In this document: positions 34,892 to 45,431 of the stretch, in pieces | Layout of the letters: each line of letters starts with the position of its first letter | Numbering within the stretch: position 1 is the first letter of the stretch | Assembly: GCF_016545825.1 (NCBI RefSeq) | Contig: NC_052616.1 | Span: 2,418,001 to 2,482,000 of the forward strand | Source of the DNA: Eucalyptus grandis | Lineage: Eukaryota > Streptophyta > Magnoliopsida > Myrtales > Myrtaceae | Length of the DNA: 64,000 nucleotides | Reading direction: 5' to 3' | The notes under the pieces: model-generated | What the model saw: only the letters and a program-made list of their open reading frames with translations | What the model was told of the DNA's origin: nothing | Databases searched by the model: none | Program-made: the position numbers and the translations under genes

Positions 34892-36514
34892 CTATGGATT
34901 CTTTCCTTTTGTCCTTGTCATTAGGTTTTCCATGTAGCTTCCAACATGATTCAATAGTATGGTGTGGACGTTTACAGTAATCACAATATTTATTTTTAAG
35001 TCGGGAATTTTGCCCACTGACCTTTCTTGCTGACGTGGCATTCCGCAGCCTATAGGATCTGTTGTAAGAAGGAGCTGACGTGGCACGATCCCATCCGTCC
35101 GATTCTGTTGAAGCCGCAGCAAATAGTGACCGTCCAATCCAGCGCGTTGATCTCGGCCATCCATTCCAGCGCTGAGATCCCAGCCGTTGGATCGAGCGTA
35201 TCTATCTGGACCATCCATTTTAGATCTACGATCCCGGCCGTCCACTCCAGATCTTTGATCCGAGCCATCTGTTCGCAATGTCTTAGGGTTTCCTCCGTTT
35301 CCTCCATTTCTTCTTGCCGCAGTCACGATTCTCTGTTTTTCCAGGTCTGTGGAAGTTCCGCCGGAGGTCATTTTGCCGGAGGGAAGGACGGCAAGGCTCA
35401 TGCCCTCACCCACCCAAGCGTGTTCGGCAGCGGCCATCTGGTGGTGCTCCTCCTGTACAACCAACTGGTAGATGCGGCTGAGCGGCTGTGGAGGATGCAT
35501 CGCGAGGATTTGCGACCGGAAGGCCGAGAATGACTCGTTGAGAATCAGTAAGAATTCGGTCGCCTTTTCTCGTTCCCTTATTTCACGATATTGCTTGAGG
35601 GTGTTCTTGGGCCCTTCGAGTTGTTCTTTGGTAGCCTCAAGCTCATTCCATAGAGCTGAGAGGCAGTTGAAGCAAGAGGTAACCGAAAGGTTCCCTTGCT
35701 TCAACTCCGACAGAGCTTGGGTGATGGTGAACAACTTTGCTCGGTCAAGGCGCGCATACATCTTGCGTATGCTTTCCCAAAGGATTCTGGAGTCTTCGGT
35801 AGGTGGAAGTCCGGCGGCAATTTCTGGGGTGAGTCAGTTACCAAGCCATGTGCGAACCAATTGGTTGCACTTGCGCCACTGCCACTGGAGCCGTTCGTCG
35901 ACCGGAAATGGGACGGCTCCGTCGAGGAAGCCGTCCTTGTCTTTGGTGACAAGGGCGCATCGAAGATCCCGAGCCCAGGCCGTGTAGTTATCCGGTCCTG
36001 TGAGCTGCATTCCGATGAGCTTCAACTCGAGTCCGTCGGCCAGCGACGTGTAGAGGGGATCCCCTGGTTCGAGACGGCCGCCACCGGCGATGGGGAGCAC
36101 ATAGGGCACGTACCCAGGTTGAGGAACTGGGTAGGGATTCGTCCCCTAACCCGGTATGGATCCGAATCCTTGATTCGAGTTTCCCTGGCCCGACCCACTC
36201 GTTGGGTCGATTTCTGGAAACTGAGTTGGTTGGGGGAATGGCCCACCACCACTGGGTCGAGAAGTTGCAGGCGGTTCCTCTCCAAACGGGTTGTATGCAA
36301 ATTGTGGTCCAATCCATGTCTGTCTCGGCCCGGTGGCCCATTGGCCTGAGACAGAATACCATGGAATTATGGGCCATTGAATTGGGCCAGAGATCTGTGC
36401 TGGAGCAGGAGCAGAAATAACACGAGCATCTTCAAGAGTAGAAAGCGTAGGTGTTTGATTTTGGGATGAAGAATCCTTTACTAGGGTACTCTCAATGTTC
36501 TTGTTTTTCTCCAT
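34892..36514 (-). pseudogene. Copia gag, two in-frame stops
   Basis: A single minus-strand frame from ATG 36514 to 34892, broken by in-frame stops near 36146 and 35834; without them it would exceed 500 codons. Residues near the N-terminus are P/G/Q-rich; the capsid-like part contains GPDNYTAWARDLRCAL and the retrotransposon gag pattern of WNELEA and LLILNESFSAFRSQIL. Six 9-residue repeats follow (35272-35111). A CCHC knuckle comes after, in another frame at 34985-34944. Confidence 0.82.
35111..35272 (-). repeat. 27-bp coding minisatellite in Copia gag
   Basis: Six tandem 27-bp units, each encoding nine residues of the form (x)DGxDxRxx, for example VDGRDRRSK and MDGRDQRAG; the last unit is degenerate. 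All units keep the reading frame. It lies between the capsid-like part and the zinc knuckle. Confidence 0.8.
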
Positions 36515-36644
36515 GGTATCAAGAAAGTGAATTCCTAATCGTTTGGCTTGGCTGATTGTCTTTGCAGGAAAATCCGCATCAACAAGTCAGTGAAGAAAAG
36601 AAAATGATGACAATTCTTAAGGATGCGGAAGCTTGCCCGGAAAA

Positions 36645-36660
36645 GGTTGCTCTGATACCA
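36645..36660 (-). promoter_or_regulatory. Copia primer-binding site (tRNA-iMet)
   Basis: Minus strand TGGTATCAGAGCAACC directly follows the 5' LTR without spacer and is complementary to initiator-Met tRNA. Confidence 0.92.
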
Positions 36661-36876
36661 TGACAGAAAGCGTAGTGGAAAATTGGAAAATGCTTTCTCT
36701 CTATTGATTTGTATACATTTACATTGGTAAATTTATAGTGTAAGAGACAAAAGAATAAAACAGGAAAAAATAATAAAAGAATCACTATTTTCCTATTTTC
36801 CTATTTACCAAAACTAATTCACGATTGACTAAATCACAGTCTATAGAATCGGAATCTTCAAGATATATTTCCAATA
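36661..36876 (-). repeat. 5' LTR of the Copia element
   Basis: 216 bp, nearly identical to 30266-30481; the outermost dinucleotide has drifted (TA in place of TG on the minus strand). Adjoins the TGTTC target duplication at 36877-36881. Confidence 0.92.
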
Positions 36877-37201
36877 TGTTCAATCATATTTCTATGTCCT
36901 CTAACAATTAATTGTCTAACTTTCTTGATTCATACAATCAAATCATTTACTCAATCAATCTATCTAATTTGTCAATTGATTAATGCGCAGAAAATGGAAA
37001 AACAAGAAATTATCAATTACGGTGAGTAAGTAAGACATTTGATAAAATAAATAAGAAAATTATAGGATTTAATTGCATACAACAAAATTTATTCAAAAAT
37101 TAAAGGACTCGATTGTGAAAAATAAACGTAGAAAATTCAGATTGCACAAATTCTGAAACTCAGATAACATAATCTATATTGTACCCTTTTTCTTTTTTTA
37201 G

Positions 37202-37222
37202 TCACGAGGGATTATCTCGTGA
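37202..37222. other. Small perfect palindrome insertion
   Basis: TCACGAG and CTCGTGA separated by seven bases, in a roughly 30-bp stretch absent from the matching place in Q1 (about 11230) and Q3. May be an excision footprint or a very small foldback; no further evidence. Confidence 0.4.
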
Positions 37223-37244
37223 AGCTTTTTAGAATAATTGGCAC

Positions 37245-37382
37245 CAGGTTATAACCTGACCCTACCCAAATCTACTAATATCGAAATAAGAAAACCCCTA
37301 CCCAAAGAAGACTAGCTTGGCCTTGAAAAATAAAAAAATTTCGGGTAGGGTCGGGTCGAGCCGGGCTTTTTTGACACCCCTA
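37245..37382. mobile_element. hAT-like MITE
   Basis: 138 bp absent from Q1 and Q3 at the same place. Flanked by an 8-bp repeat with one mismatch (ATTGGCAC, GTTGGCAC). The right end reads outward as TAGGGGTGTCAAAA, the usual hAT terminus, and CGACCCGACCCTACCCGAAA inside it pairs loosely with CCTGACCCTACCCAAAT near the left end. No coding. Confidence 0.7.
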
Positions 37383-37429
37383 GTTGGCACTAATCATCAA
37401 AATCTTAACTAACGTCATGCAACACTGAA

Positions 37430-37890
37430 TTTGTATTTTTAGGGCTTATCAGTATTGCGGACCTTAACTTCTCCCCTAAATCCTAATTATCATGGCACGT
37501 TCTTCAACTCCTCACCGAGGTTTTAACAATAACAAATGCAAGTAATCTTGAGCTCATGCTTGTTTAGCCCCTTGTTGGCGAGGTCGCTCTCATTGATGGA
37601 GGGGTAATCAACCCATCCTAATGCGTCCGCCTCATGAGTATGCCCAATGCGAGTCCTAGCCATCACTGGAATTGAGAGGTGGTTCGTGATTTCCATGATC
37701 AGATCGTTGAACATAATGCAGTTGATGTTGCAGGAAATGGGGTTGGCATGAGTACGGAGCACGCCCCAATGGATTGGGTGAGCACGATTTGTTCAAGGTT
37801 CGTTACTTCAATAATGATGCCCTTCACAAAGCTTCGACCGAGCAACTGAGACCTTTGTCTTAAAGGAAGGCTTGGGACAAGCGACATGGC
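37430..37890 (-). pseudogene. PDX1-like pseudogene fragment, copy 2 (best preserved)
   Basis: Minus-strand reading in shifting frames aligns with plant PDX1/SNZ over about 130 residues, in order: SFKTKVSVARSKLCEG, then IIIEVTNLEQI, then IGACSVLMPTPFPATS (family: EEAGACAVMALERVPAD), then LIMEITNHLSIPVMARTRIG (family pattern IPVMAKARIGH), then INESDLANKGLNKHEL (family: DESEVL...INKHNF), then a decayed AMIIR stretch. PDX1 makes pyridoxal 5'-phosphate from ribose 5-phosphate, glyceraldehyde 3-phosphate and ammonia. Stops, frameshifts and loss of the C-terminal half make it a pseudogene. Confidence 0.7.
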
Positions 37891-38772
37891 CGATTACAGC
37901 ACTCATGGCCGATTAGAGCATTCTTTGAGTTAAGAATAATAATATGCTGAAGAGAGAACATGTGATTTGACTCAAGAGCCACTTGCATTGAACTCGAACC
38001 ATGTTGGTTGGTTTTGATTTTCAATTTGTTCATTTCTTTTTATCCCATAAGGTAGTGGATATTGGTTCAAAACAACTTTCCACCTTTTCCAATTTGATAA
38101 TCTACGCCTTCAATCACCAATTTTCTGAACTCGAAAGAGTAACATTTGTACCTCGCAAGTCTCCCCTTGAATTTGAACTTATTATATTCAAATGCTCGAA
38201 AATACCCGAATTTTTCGATTCAAGAAAGTGAGAAGCTCTAAAAAATGTTATATTGCTTAAATGCTTGAATGATTTAAATGTGAAGAGGGTACTCCTATTT
38301 ATGCAAAATTTCCTCTTTTGAGGAGCATCGGTGTAGCTCAGGTAATGTGGGGTAGCGGTGTAAAGCCACGTGGTGATATAAAAGTTTAATTTTTTCTCTT
38401 CTTCCGATGACCACTGCGTGCAGGAAGATTTGATACCATCTTTACCCTTTCCATTACTTTCTTTTGGTCCTTTTTACAATATTTATTCAATATCAATCTG
38501 TTCATTATCATTATGATTATATGATGATGATGTTGTTATGCAGGTGGGGGTAGTTACATACATACAGATAATATCAATATAGCCAGAAGAGTAGACTTTT
38601 TTACTATGGAATCTTATCAGAATACGTTGCTCGTAAGAATTAAGAATTTTCATTATTCAATTTAAAGCTCTTAATGATTGATTGCCGCCTCCATCATCAT
38701 CATCGGCTATTATTCTTGTCATCATCAGCCCCAACCAACACTATTATCTTCTTTCCCTTTCTTTATATCAAC

Positions 38773-39000
38773 GACGATTCCCCGTACTCAAGTTCTGTAT
38801 CCCTATTCAGCCTCCGATTGGTTAGTATGGGTTTTTAAATTCTCGTCCTGGCAAAGAAGACCCCAAATATTCTCTATAAGTATTCTAGTTCACGTTGTTA
38901 ATATTAACACACGCACTGGATGTAGTGAATGGGTCATAGCCCAGCTTTGCGCTGGGATCGGGGCTCAGGAAAGTCCTCGGGCCGTGATCTGCAGAGATGC
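38773..39000 (+). other. Q2 copy of the small conserved reading frame
   Basis: Corresponds to 12592-12804 and 63782-63994. The start codon position reads ACG, though the frame is open upstream to 38678. Indels of one base in the region after 38970 separate it from the other copies. Not supported as a gene. Confidence 0.2.
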
Positions 39001-39235
39001 AGCTCGAAGACGAGGAGAGACTTTGAGAGCCGGAGTTCCATTGTGCCCCGACGGTGCGCATTGAGGCTGAGACGCGTGTGGAGCCTCCGTGAATCGTACC
39101 TTGAAAGGCCGACGGGCATTGAATCACTTATAAAAATATAATCTGAACTGTGAAATTGTCAGAATGGACCTTAGAGAAGGAGGAATCACAAAAATAGGTG
39201 ATTTCTGATCGTCGGACATGGTGCTAGACTCGGGT

Positions 39236-40174
39236 TGTTGGAGAAAACTTCCTTGAGTGTTTTGAAGTTGACAAAACGTTTCCATCAGTCTAGTCTGAAG
39301 ACTTGCAGAGTCTACTATCAAAGTCTGAAGACCTTCGGACTGCCAGACTCAAGACTCAAAGTCTATCCACATTGACAGTTTCTAAACCGTCGAAGAAGGC
39401 TTATCCGAAACAAAGAATTTCGTTAAGGATTTGATTCTGTCGACTAAAGAAGATCTCTTGGTTGGATATAGCATGTCAGAATCCATTATTCGAATCAAGA
39501 TTAATTCAAGGATTTTGGATCCGTTGATTGGCGAAGTATACTTGGAAGGTTCTACTTACGGAAACCTAGATCCTGATTGTATGGGCGAGCAAGATTGATG
39601 GGCTATCGTCATGTTCCTTAAATAGCTCGAAGATCTTCCTAATTGATTATGTCCAACGGGTAGATTGGAAGAATTCCTTTGGTAAGTGCCAACGGGTGTG
39701 ATGGCATGAAGGAGTATATAAGGAAGACGTTCCAGTTGTTCGAGTGTGTGCGCGATAGAAGAATTCCAAAGTCTGAAGCTCCTTGTTCTTAGTCAATTAA
39801 ACTGTTGAGCGAAATCTTGTACGCAAAATAGAGTCTACATATTTGAGAGACCTTGAGGAAGTGTAGCTGAGTCTCTACACTGTGAAATCAAGGAAGAGCC
39901 TTACTGTAACAACTCTTTTGTTTCATAGTGAAATCCAGCCGGTGGGCTGTCAGTGAGGAAGAGTGGACGTAGGCTTGGATTAAGCCGAATCACTATAAAC
40001 TCTGTGTTCTTATTCTCTTCCCTAACACTCTTTTACTTTGATCGTAACACGTTTTATTTACAAGAGACAAATTTCCTTTTGATAATCTATTGTTGATTAG
40101 TGCTGCACAATTATCTCTGAAATTTGTTTCTACACCTATTCACCCCCCTCTAGGTTCTAGTACTAGCTTTCACA
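39236..40174 (+). repeat. 5' LTR of the Sirevirus-like element
   Basis: 939 bp; TATATAAGG TATA box at 39715-39723; ends CACCCCCCTCTAGG...TTTCACA. It shows several substitutions against the 3' LTR, densest in the first 200 bases. Confidence 0.93.
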
Positions 40175-40176
40175 AT

Positions 40177-40188
40177 TGGTATCAGAGC
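40177..40188 (+). promoter_or_regulatory. Sirevirus primer-binding site (tRNA-iMet)
   Basis: TGGTATCAGAGC two bases after the LTR end; complementary to initiator-Met tRNA. Confidence 0.93.
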
Positions 40189-40236
40189 ATGTGTACTCAC
40201 TTAAGTTGAAGTATTTTACTTCAGAGTTAAAGATCC

Positions 40237-41836
40237 ATGGCGAGTATGTTGGCTCCTGGACTGGTTGAAGGGCAAAGCAATACCAGACCGCCTTATTTTG
40301 ATGGAAATGAATACAACATTTGGAAAAACAAGATGAAGGCATTCCTAAGATCAAAGGATCCTCTGGAATGGGATGTGGTAGACAAAGGAATCATTCCTAA
40401 AGCTGCACCTGTCTCAGAAAGAGGAAAAGAAGTCGTTGAGTTTAGTGAAATGACTCAAGAAGAGATAACTAAGAGACAAGCTCTTGATGCAAAAGCAATT
40501 TATTCTTTATATTGTGCATTATCACCTACTGAATATAACAGAATATTTTCTTGTGATACAGCTAAAGAAGTTTGGGATAGATTACACATCACCTATGAAG
40601 GAACTGATCGAGTGAAAGAAACCAGAATCAACATTCTGCTCGGTCAATACAAAGCATTCAAAATGAAATCAGGAGAATCTATCACTGACATGTTTAGTTG
40701 TTTTACAAAAATCGTGAATGGTCTTGAAAATCAAGGTCAACCAATTTCTGATCCCATGAAAGTAAACAAGCTACTGCGTGGACTCTCCAAGGATTGGAAT
40801 CACATAAAGACCTCAATAAGGGAGATACAAAGAATTATGCCACTCTTTGTTGATGAATTGGTTGGGACTCTTCAGTCTTATGAAGTGGAGCGAATCAATG
40901 AAGATGAAGATCCTAAAGGTAAGAAATCCATTGCATTAAAATCTAATGATGATTCTGATGTCACGAGAATCAAGACGATATGGATGATGAAGAGCTTGCT
41001 CTCATGATAAGAAGATTCAGAAAGCTAAACGAAAGGGAGAAGATTCAATCCAAAGAAACAAAGTTTTCAAAATCAACAAGTCTAAGTCATTGAGGATGAT
41101 GAATCCAATAAAGATGTAGTCCGCTTTGAATGTAAGAAAAGGGACACATCGAATCCAACTGTCCCCTTCGAGGAAAAGAGAGGAAAACCGAGAAATATTG
41201 AAAGGCACTTAAAGCCGAAACTTGGAGTGATACAAAAATGTGAAGAAAGCGATGATGATTATGCCAATATTTGTCTCATGGCACATCGACTCATATTCAA
41301 ACTCCGAGACAGACTCGGATTCGATAGTGAATTCGAGGTAAGTAATTTGAATATCCCTACTAGAGTCTCTAGATACATTGATGAATTGTGCCTTAGTCTC
41401 AAAACTTCTCTCAAAAGGATTTCTGAACTTAAAAGAGAAAATTCTGCATTATGTTTTGAAAGAAAAGGTCAAAAGCTTAGACAAAAATGTTACTACTTTG
41501 AAAGAAAATGCAGACAATCTTTCAAAAGAAAATGCACTATTGAAAAATGATATTTCAAGTATTTCTAAAAGATTTTCTATAGGATCCGAGAAACTTGAAA
41601 AGATTCTTTCAGCTCAAAGACCTTACTTCAACAAATCAGGTTTGAGAATGACTGCTGAAACCATTCCTCTAATTGATTTTCCTAAAGTAAAGGAAAAAAT
41701 TAAGCAAAGACCTACCAGAGATGCTTACAAAAGTCATTTCCAAAAAGTTTTTGTAAAACCAATAGGTCGCAGTGCTCTTAAATGTTCTAAGTGCAATAGC
41801 TTAGATCATTTTGAGAAAGTATGTCCTATGGTTTGA
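40237..41836 (+). pseudogene. Sirevirus-like gag, frameshifted
   Basis: Open for 256 codons from ATG 40237 with typical Copia gag features: YFDGNEYNIWKNKMKAFL at residues 28-46 and the VWDRLHITYEGTDRVKETR stretch near residues 113-131. A frameshift near 41000 ends this frame. Coding continues in other frames (41227-41550, 41378-41836) with a K/E-rich coiled-coil-like stretch and a CCHC knuckle, CSKCNSLDHFEKVC, at 41783-41824. Gag forms the virus-like particle that packages element RNA. Confidence 0.85.
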
Positions 41837-41936
41837 AAACATGTTAAGAAGGTATGGGCAAAAACCGTATATTGCACTAACATCAATGGATCCAAGAAAA
41901 TATGGGTACCAAAGAAAGCTTGAGTCTCTTTTCTAA

Positions 41937-43151
41937 ATGCAGGTCACTATCAAGAAAAAGGTTAAATGGTACCTGGATAGTGAATGCTCAAGGCATATGA
42001 CAGGAGATTCAAATTGCTTCATAAAGCTTGTTCAAGTTAATGGTGGAAAAGTTTCTTTTGGAGGAAACAACAAAGGAAGAATTGTGGGATACAGAACTGT
42101 AAAGATTGGAAGCCTCATGATCAATAATGTTTCCTTAGTTGAAGGACTCAACTACAATTTGCTAAGTATCAGTCAGCTGTGCGACACCGGTTTCAAAATC
42201 GACTTTCAAGAAGGAATATGCTCAGGAACCAGTAAAGACTCTTCTCAGTCTTTCACGGGTCGAAGACATGGGAATATCTACCTCTTGGATATTAAACCAG
42301 ATGAAACCAAATGTCTAATCTCAATCCAAGAAAAAGCAAACTTATGGCACAGAAAACTTGGGCACATCAACATGAAGCAAATAGCCAAAATCTCAGCAAA
42401 GAAACTTGTTCGTGGACTACCCAATCTATCATACCAAAAATCTGATCTATGTACACCATGCGTATTGGGAAAACAGGTAAGAAACTCGTTCAAACCAATA
42501 AATCAAGTTTCCACTAATTGTGTACTGCAGCTCTTGCATATGGATCTCTTTGGAGGTAAGAAATACTGTTTAGTGATTGTGGATGATTTTTCACGATTCA
42601 CTTGGGTATACTTTCTGGCAAGTAAGTCTGAAACCTTTTCTTATTTTGCAAAGTTTGCTAAAATGGTCCAAAATGAGAAAGGGTATGTTATTTCAAGTAA
42701 ACGGACAGACCATGGAGGTGAATTTGAAAATCAAGACTTTACAAAATTCTGTGATGAATCTGGTTTTCAGCATATGTTCTCTTCACCATATACTCCAGAG
42801 CAAAATGGAGTTGTGGAAAGAAAGAATAGGTCGCTTCAAGAAATGGCTAGAACTCTTTTAATTGAAAGTAACATCTCTTCTCGCTTTTGGGCTGAAGCAG
42901 TTTCTACAGCATGTTATATTATTAATAGAGTCTTTCTAAGGCCTATTCTGGAGAAAACTCCCTATGAGTTATTCAAAGGGAAGAAGCCTATTGTTTCATA
43001 TTTTCATGTGTTTGGATGTAAATGTTTTATATTGAAAAATGCAAATGACCATGTTGGTAATTTTGAAGAAAAGTCAAATGAAGGTATTTTCCTTGGATAC
43101 TCTATCACAAGCAAAGCTTACGAGTTTACAACAAGAAGACTTAATCTGTAG
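41937..43151 (+). pseudogene. Sirevirus-like protease and integrase
   Basis: A 404-codon open stretch. The protease active site, normally Asp-Ser-Gly, reads WYLDSECSRHMTG (Asp at 41976-41978, Glu in place of Gly at 41982-41984). Integrase has its HHCC region (HRKLGHINMKQ...CTPCVLGKQ), and the D-D-E core HMDLFG, RTDHGGEF and PEQNGVVERKN is complete. A frameshift near 43140 leads into a linker with an in-frame stop near 43328. Confidence 0.88.
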
Positions 43152-45006
43152 AGGAATCGATGAATGTCAAATTCCAAGACTTTATGCAAAACCAATTGAT
43201 TCATACTCATCTTGAAGAATCTAAACCTGCTCCAAACTCTACAAAGTCTAAATCTCCAAAAGCAGTTCAACCTTCAGTAGACGAGCGACAAATGATCAAC
43301 GAAGATTCAAATGAAGAAAAAGATCAATAGTCTGACAAATCAACTAGCAACTGGAAGCATAAGTTCAGTCATCCCAAAGATCTCATTATTGGCGATATTA
43401 ATGAAGGAATTCGCACAAGATTCAAAAGGCGCGAAGAGTCTAGTGCTGTGGCTCTTATTTTTGAAATAGAACCCAAGAGCATAGAAGAACCTTTAACTGA
43501 TGAAAGTTGGATTGAAGCTATGCAAGAAGAACTCAGGCAATTCAGCATCAATGATGTCCGGGAATTGACTCCTAAATCGAAAGGCAAATCCATCATTGGA
43601 GCTAAATGGGTTTTCAGGAACAAGATGAACAAGAAAGGAAAAGTTGTAAGGAACAAAGCAAGACTCGTGGCCAAGGGATATACGCAAGAAGAAGGGATAG
43701 ACTATGTTGAGACTTACGCACCAGTAGCAAGGTTAGAAGCAATTAGATTGTTACTTACTTTTGCTTGTTATAAGAATTTCAGGTTATTCCAAATGGACAT
43801 CAAAAGTGCTTTCCTAAATGGATTTATCCAAGAGGAAGTATATGTAGAACAACCACCTGGTTTTGAAGACCCAAGAAAACTAGACTCTGTATTCAGACTG
43901 AAAAATGCTTTATATGGTTTAAAGCAAGCACCTCGAGCTTGGTACGACATACTAAGTAAGTTTTTAATTCAAAATGGTTTTGTCAAAGATAAAGTAGATA
44001 CTACATTGTTTATCAAAAGAGAAAGCAGAAGTTTTCTACTTGTTCAAATCTATGTTGATGATATTATTTTTTGATCTTCTAATGAAAGTCTGTGCAAGAA
44101 ATTCTCTAAGTCTATGCAGGACGAGTTTGAAATGAGCATGATGGGTGAACTAACCTTCTTTCTCGGGCTTCAAGTGAAACAACTAAAGGATGGAATCTTT
44201 ATTCATCAAGAAAAATATGCTAAAGAACTTGTCAAAAAGTTTGGACTAGAAAATTGCAAAAAGGCTGATATACCAATGTCAAGTTCTTTAAACCTGGACA
44301 AGGATGAAGAAGGAAAGAGAGTTGACCAGAAGCTATACAGGAGTATCATTGGTTCACTTCTTTATCTAACTGCTTCTAGACCTAACATTTTGTTTAGTGT
44401 TTGTATTTGTGCCAGATTTTAATGAGACCCTAAAGAATCTCATTTAAGTGCTGCAAAGCGTGTTATTAAATACATTGCCTCAACTTCAAATTTGAGTCTC
44501 TAGTATCCTAAAGAATGAGATTTTACTCTTCTTGGATACTCGCATACGAACCTAGCGATGCAGAGTTGATAGAAAGAGCACCTCGAGCACTGTCAACTAC
44601 TTGGAAGTAGGACAATATCTTGGTTTTCAAGGAAGCAAAGTACGTAGCTCTTTCTACGGCGTGCGAGTATGTAGCTCTTGGAAGTTGTTGTTCTCAAATT
44701 CTGTGGATAAAACAACAGCTGAGAGACTTTGGAATTGAAGACTCATGCACCGAGATCAAATGTGACAACACTAGCGCAATCAATCTCACCAAGAATCCGA
44801 TTCTTCACTCAAGAGCAAAACATATAGAGATCCGAAATCATTTCATTAGAGATCATGTTCAAAATGGAGAAATTTCGATTCAGTTTATTGATTCAAAGAA
44901 TCAACTGGCGGATATATTTACAAAGCCTTTGGAGAAAAATCAATTTGAAGTTATTCGTTCTAGACTCAATATCTTAAAGTCTGAAAAAGTTCAGACTCAG
45001 GTTTGA
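43152..45006 (+). pseudogene. Sirevirus-like reverse transcriptase and RNase H, interrupted
   Basis: Reverse transcriptase is open 43448-44074 ([40 protein letters not shown], catalytic YVDD at 44051-44062), stopped by TGA at 44072-44074, and continues 44114-44422. The segment 44423-44619 is decayed. RNase H resumes 44620-45006 with CDNTSAINL and ADIFTKPLEKNQFE strands, ending in TGA. Confidence 0.9.
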
Positions 45007-45431
45007 AAGTCTAAAGGCACTCAGACTCAGACAATCAAAATATATGACTGTAAGTTCTTTCTATTTTAGAAACTTATCTCTCGGATCAAATCTTGAAAAG
45101 GTACGATTATCTATCCGAAATTGATTGGTGTTATTTTCGTGATTGTTGCAATCCTTCCTTTTCGAAAAAGAAGTTATTTTTGAAATAACAGTTATCCAAT
45201 TTTTGAAAATGGCAGTTATTTTTAAAAAAGGCATTTTATATTTCCTTTTTACAGCGTTTCGTATGCCTCGCTTCGATTGCCTTATATACTGTTGGTTCCT
45301 CTTTGTTTTACTCACAAAAACCCTAAGAGAGCACAGATTGTCCACTTCTGTCTTCTTCTCTTGTTTAATCCTCGAAAAAGTTTTCATCTTTCTTGGGAAC
45401 CAAGCTTGGAATCTCTCAAATACTGTGAAAA

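Larger units (their letters stand above)
30266..36876 (-). mobile_element. Copia LTR retrotransposon with short LTRs, minus orientation
   Basis: 216-bp LTRs at both ends, a perfect 5-bp target duplication TGTTC (30261-30265, 36877-36881), initiator-Met primer site, purine tract, and gag, protease, integrase, reverse transcriptase, RNase H in Copia order. Length is 6611 bp, or about 5.6 kb without the solo LTR (32189-33190) inserted between integrase and reverse transcriptase. It is inactive: several in-frame stops, a gag-pol frameshift and an altered integrase residue. Confidence 0.93.

Noticed and set aside
35027..36420. Several plus-strand frames of 70-217 codons
   Set aside because: Antisense to Copia gag.
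36645..36660. tRNA-Met-like sequence
   Set aside because: It is only the primer-binding complement next to an LTR, as at 2712 and 40177; no cloverleaf gene surrounds it.
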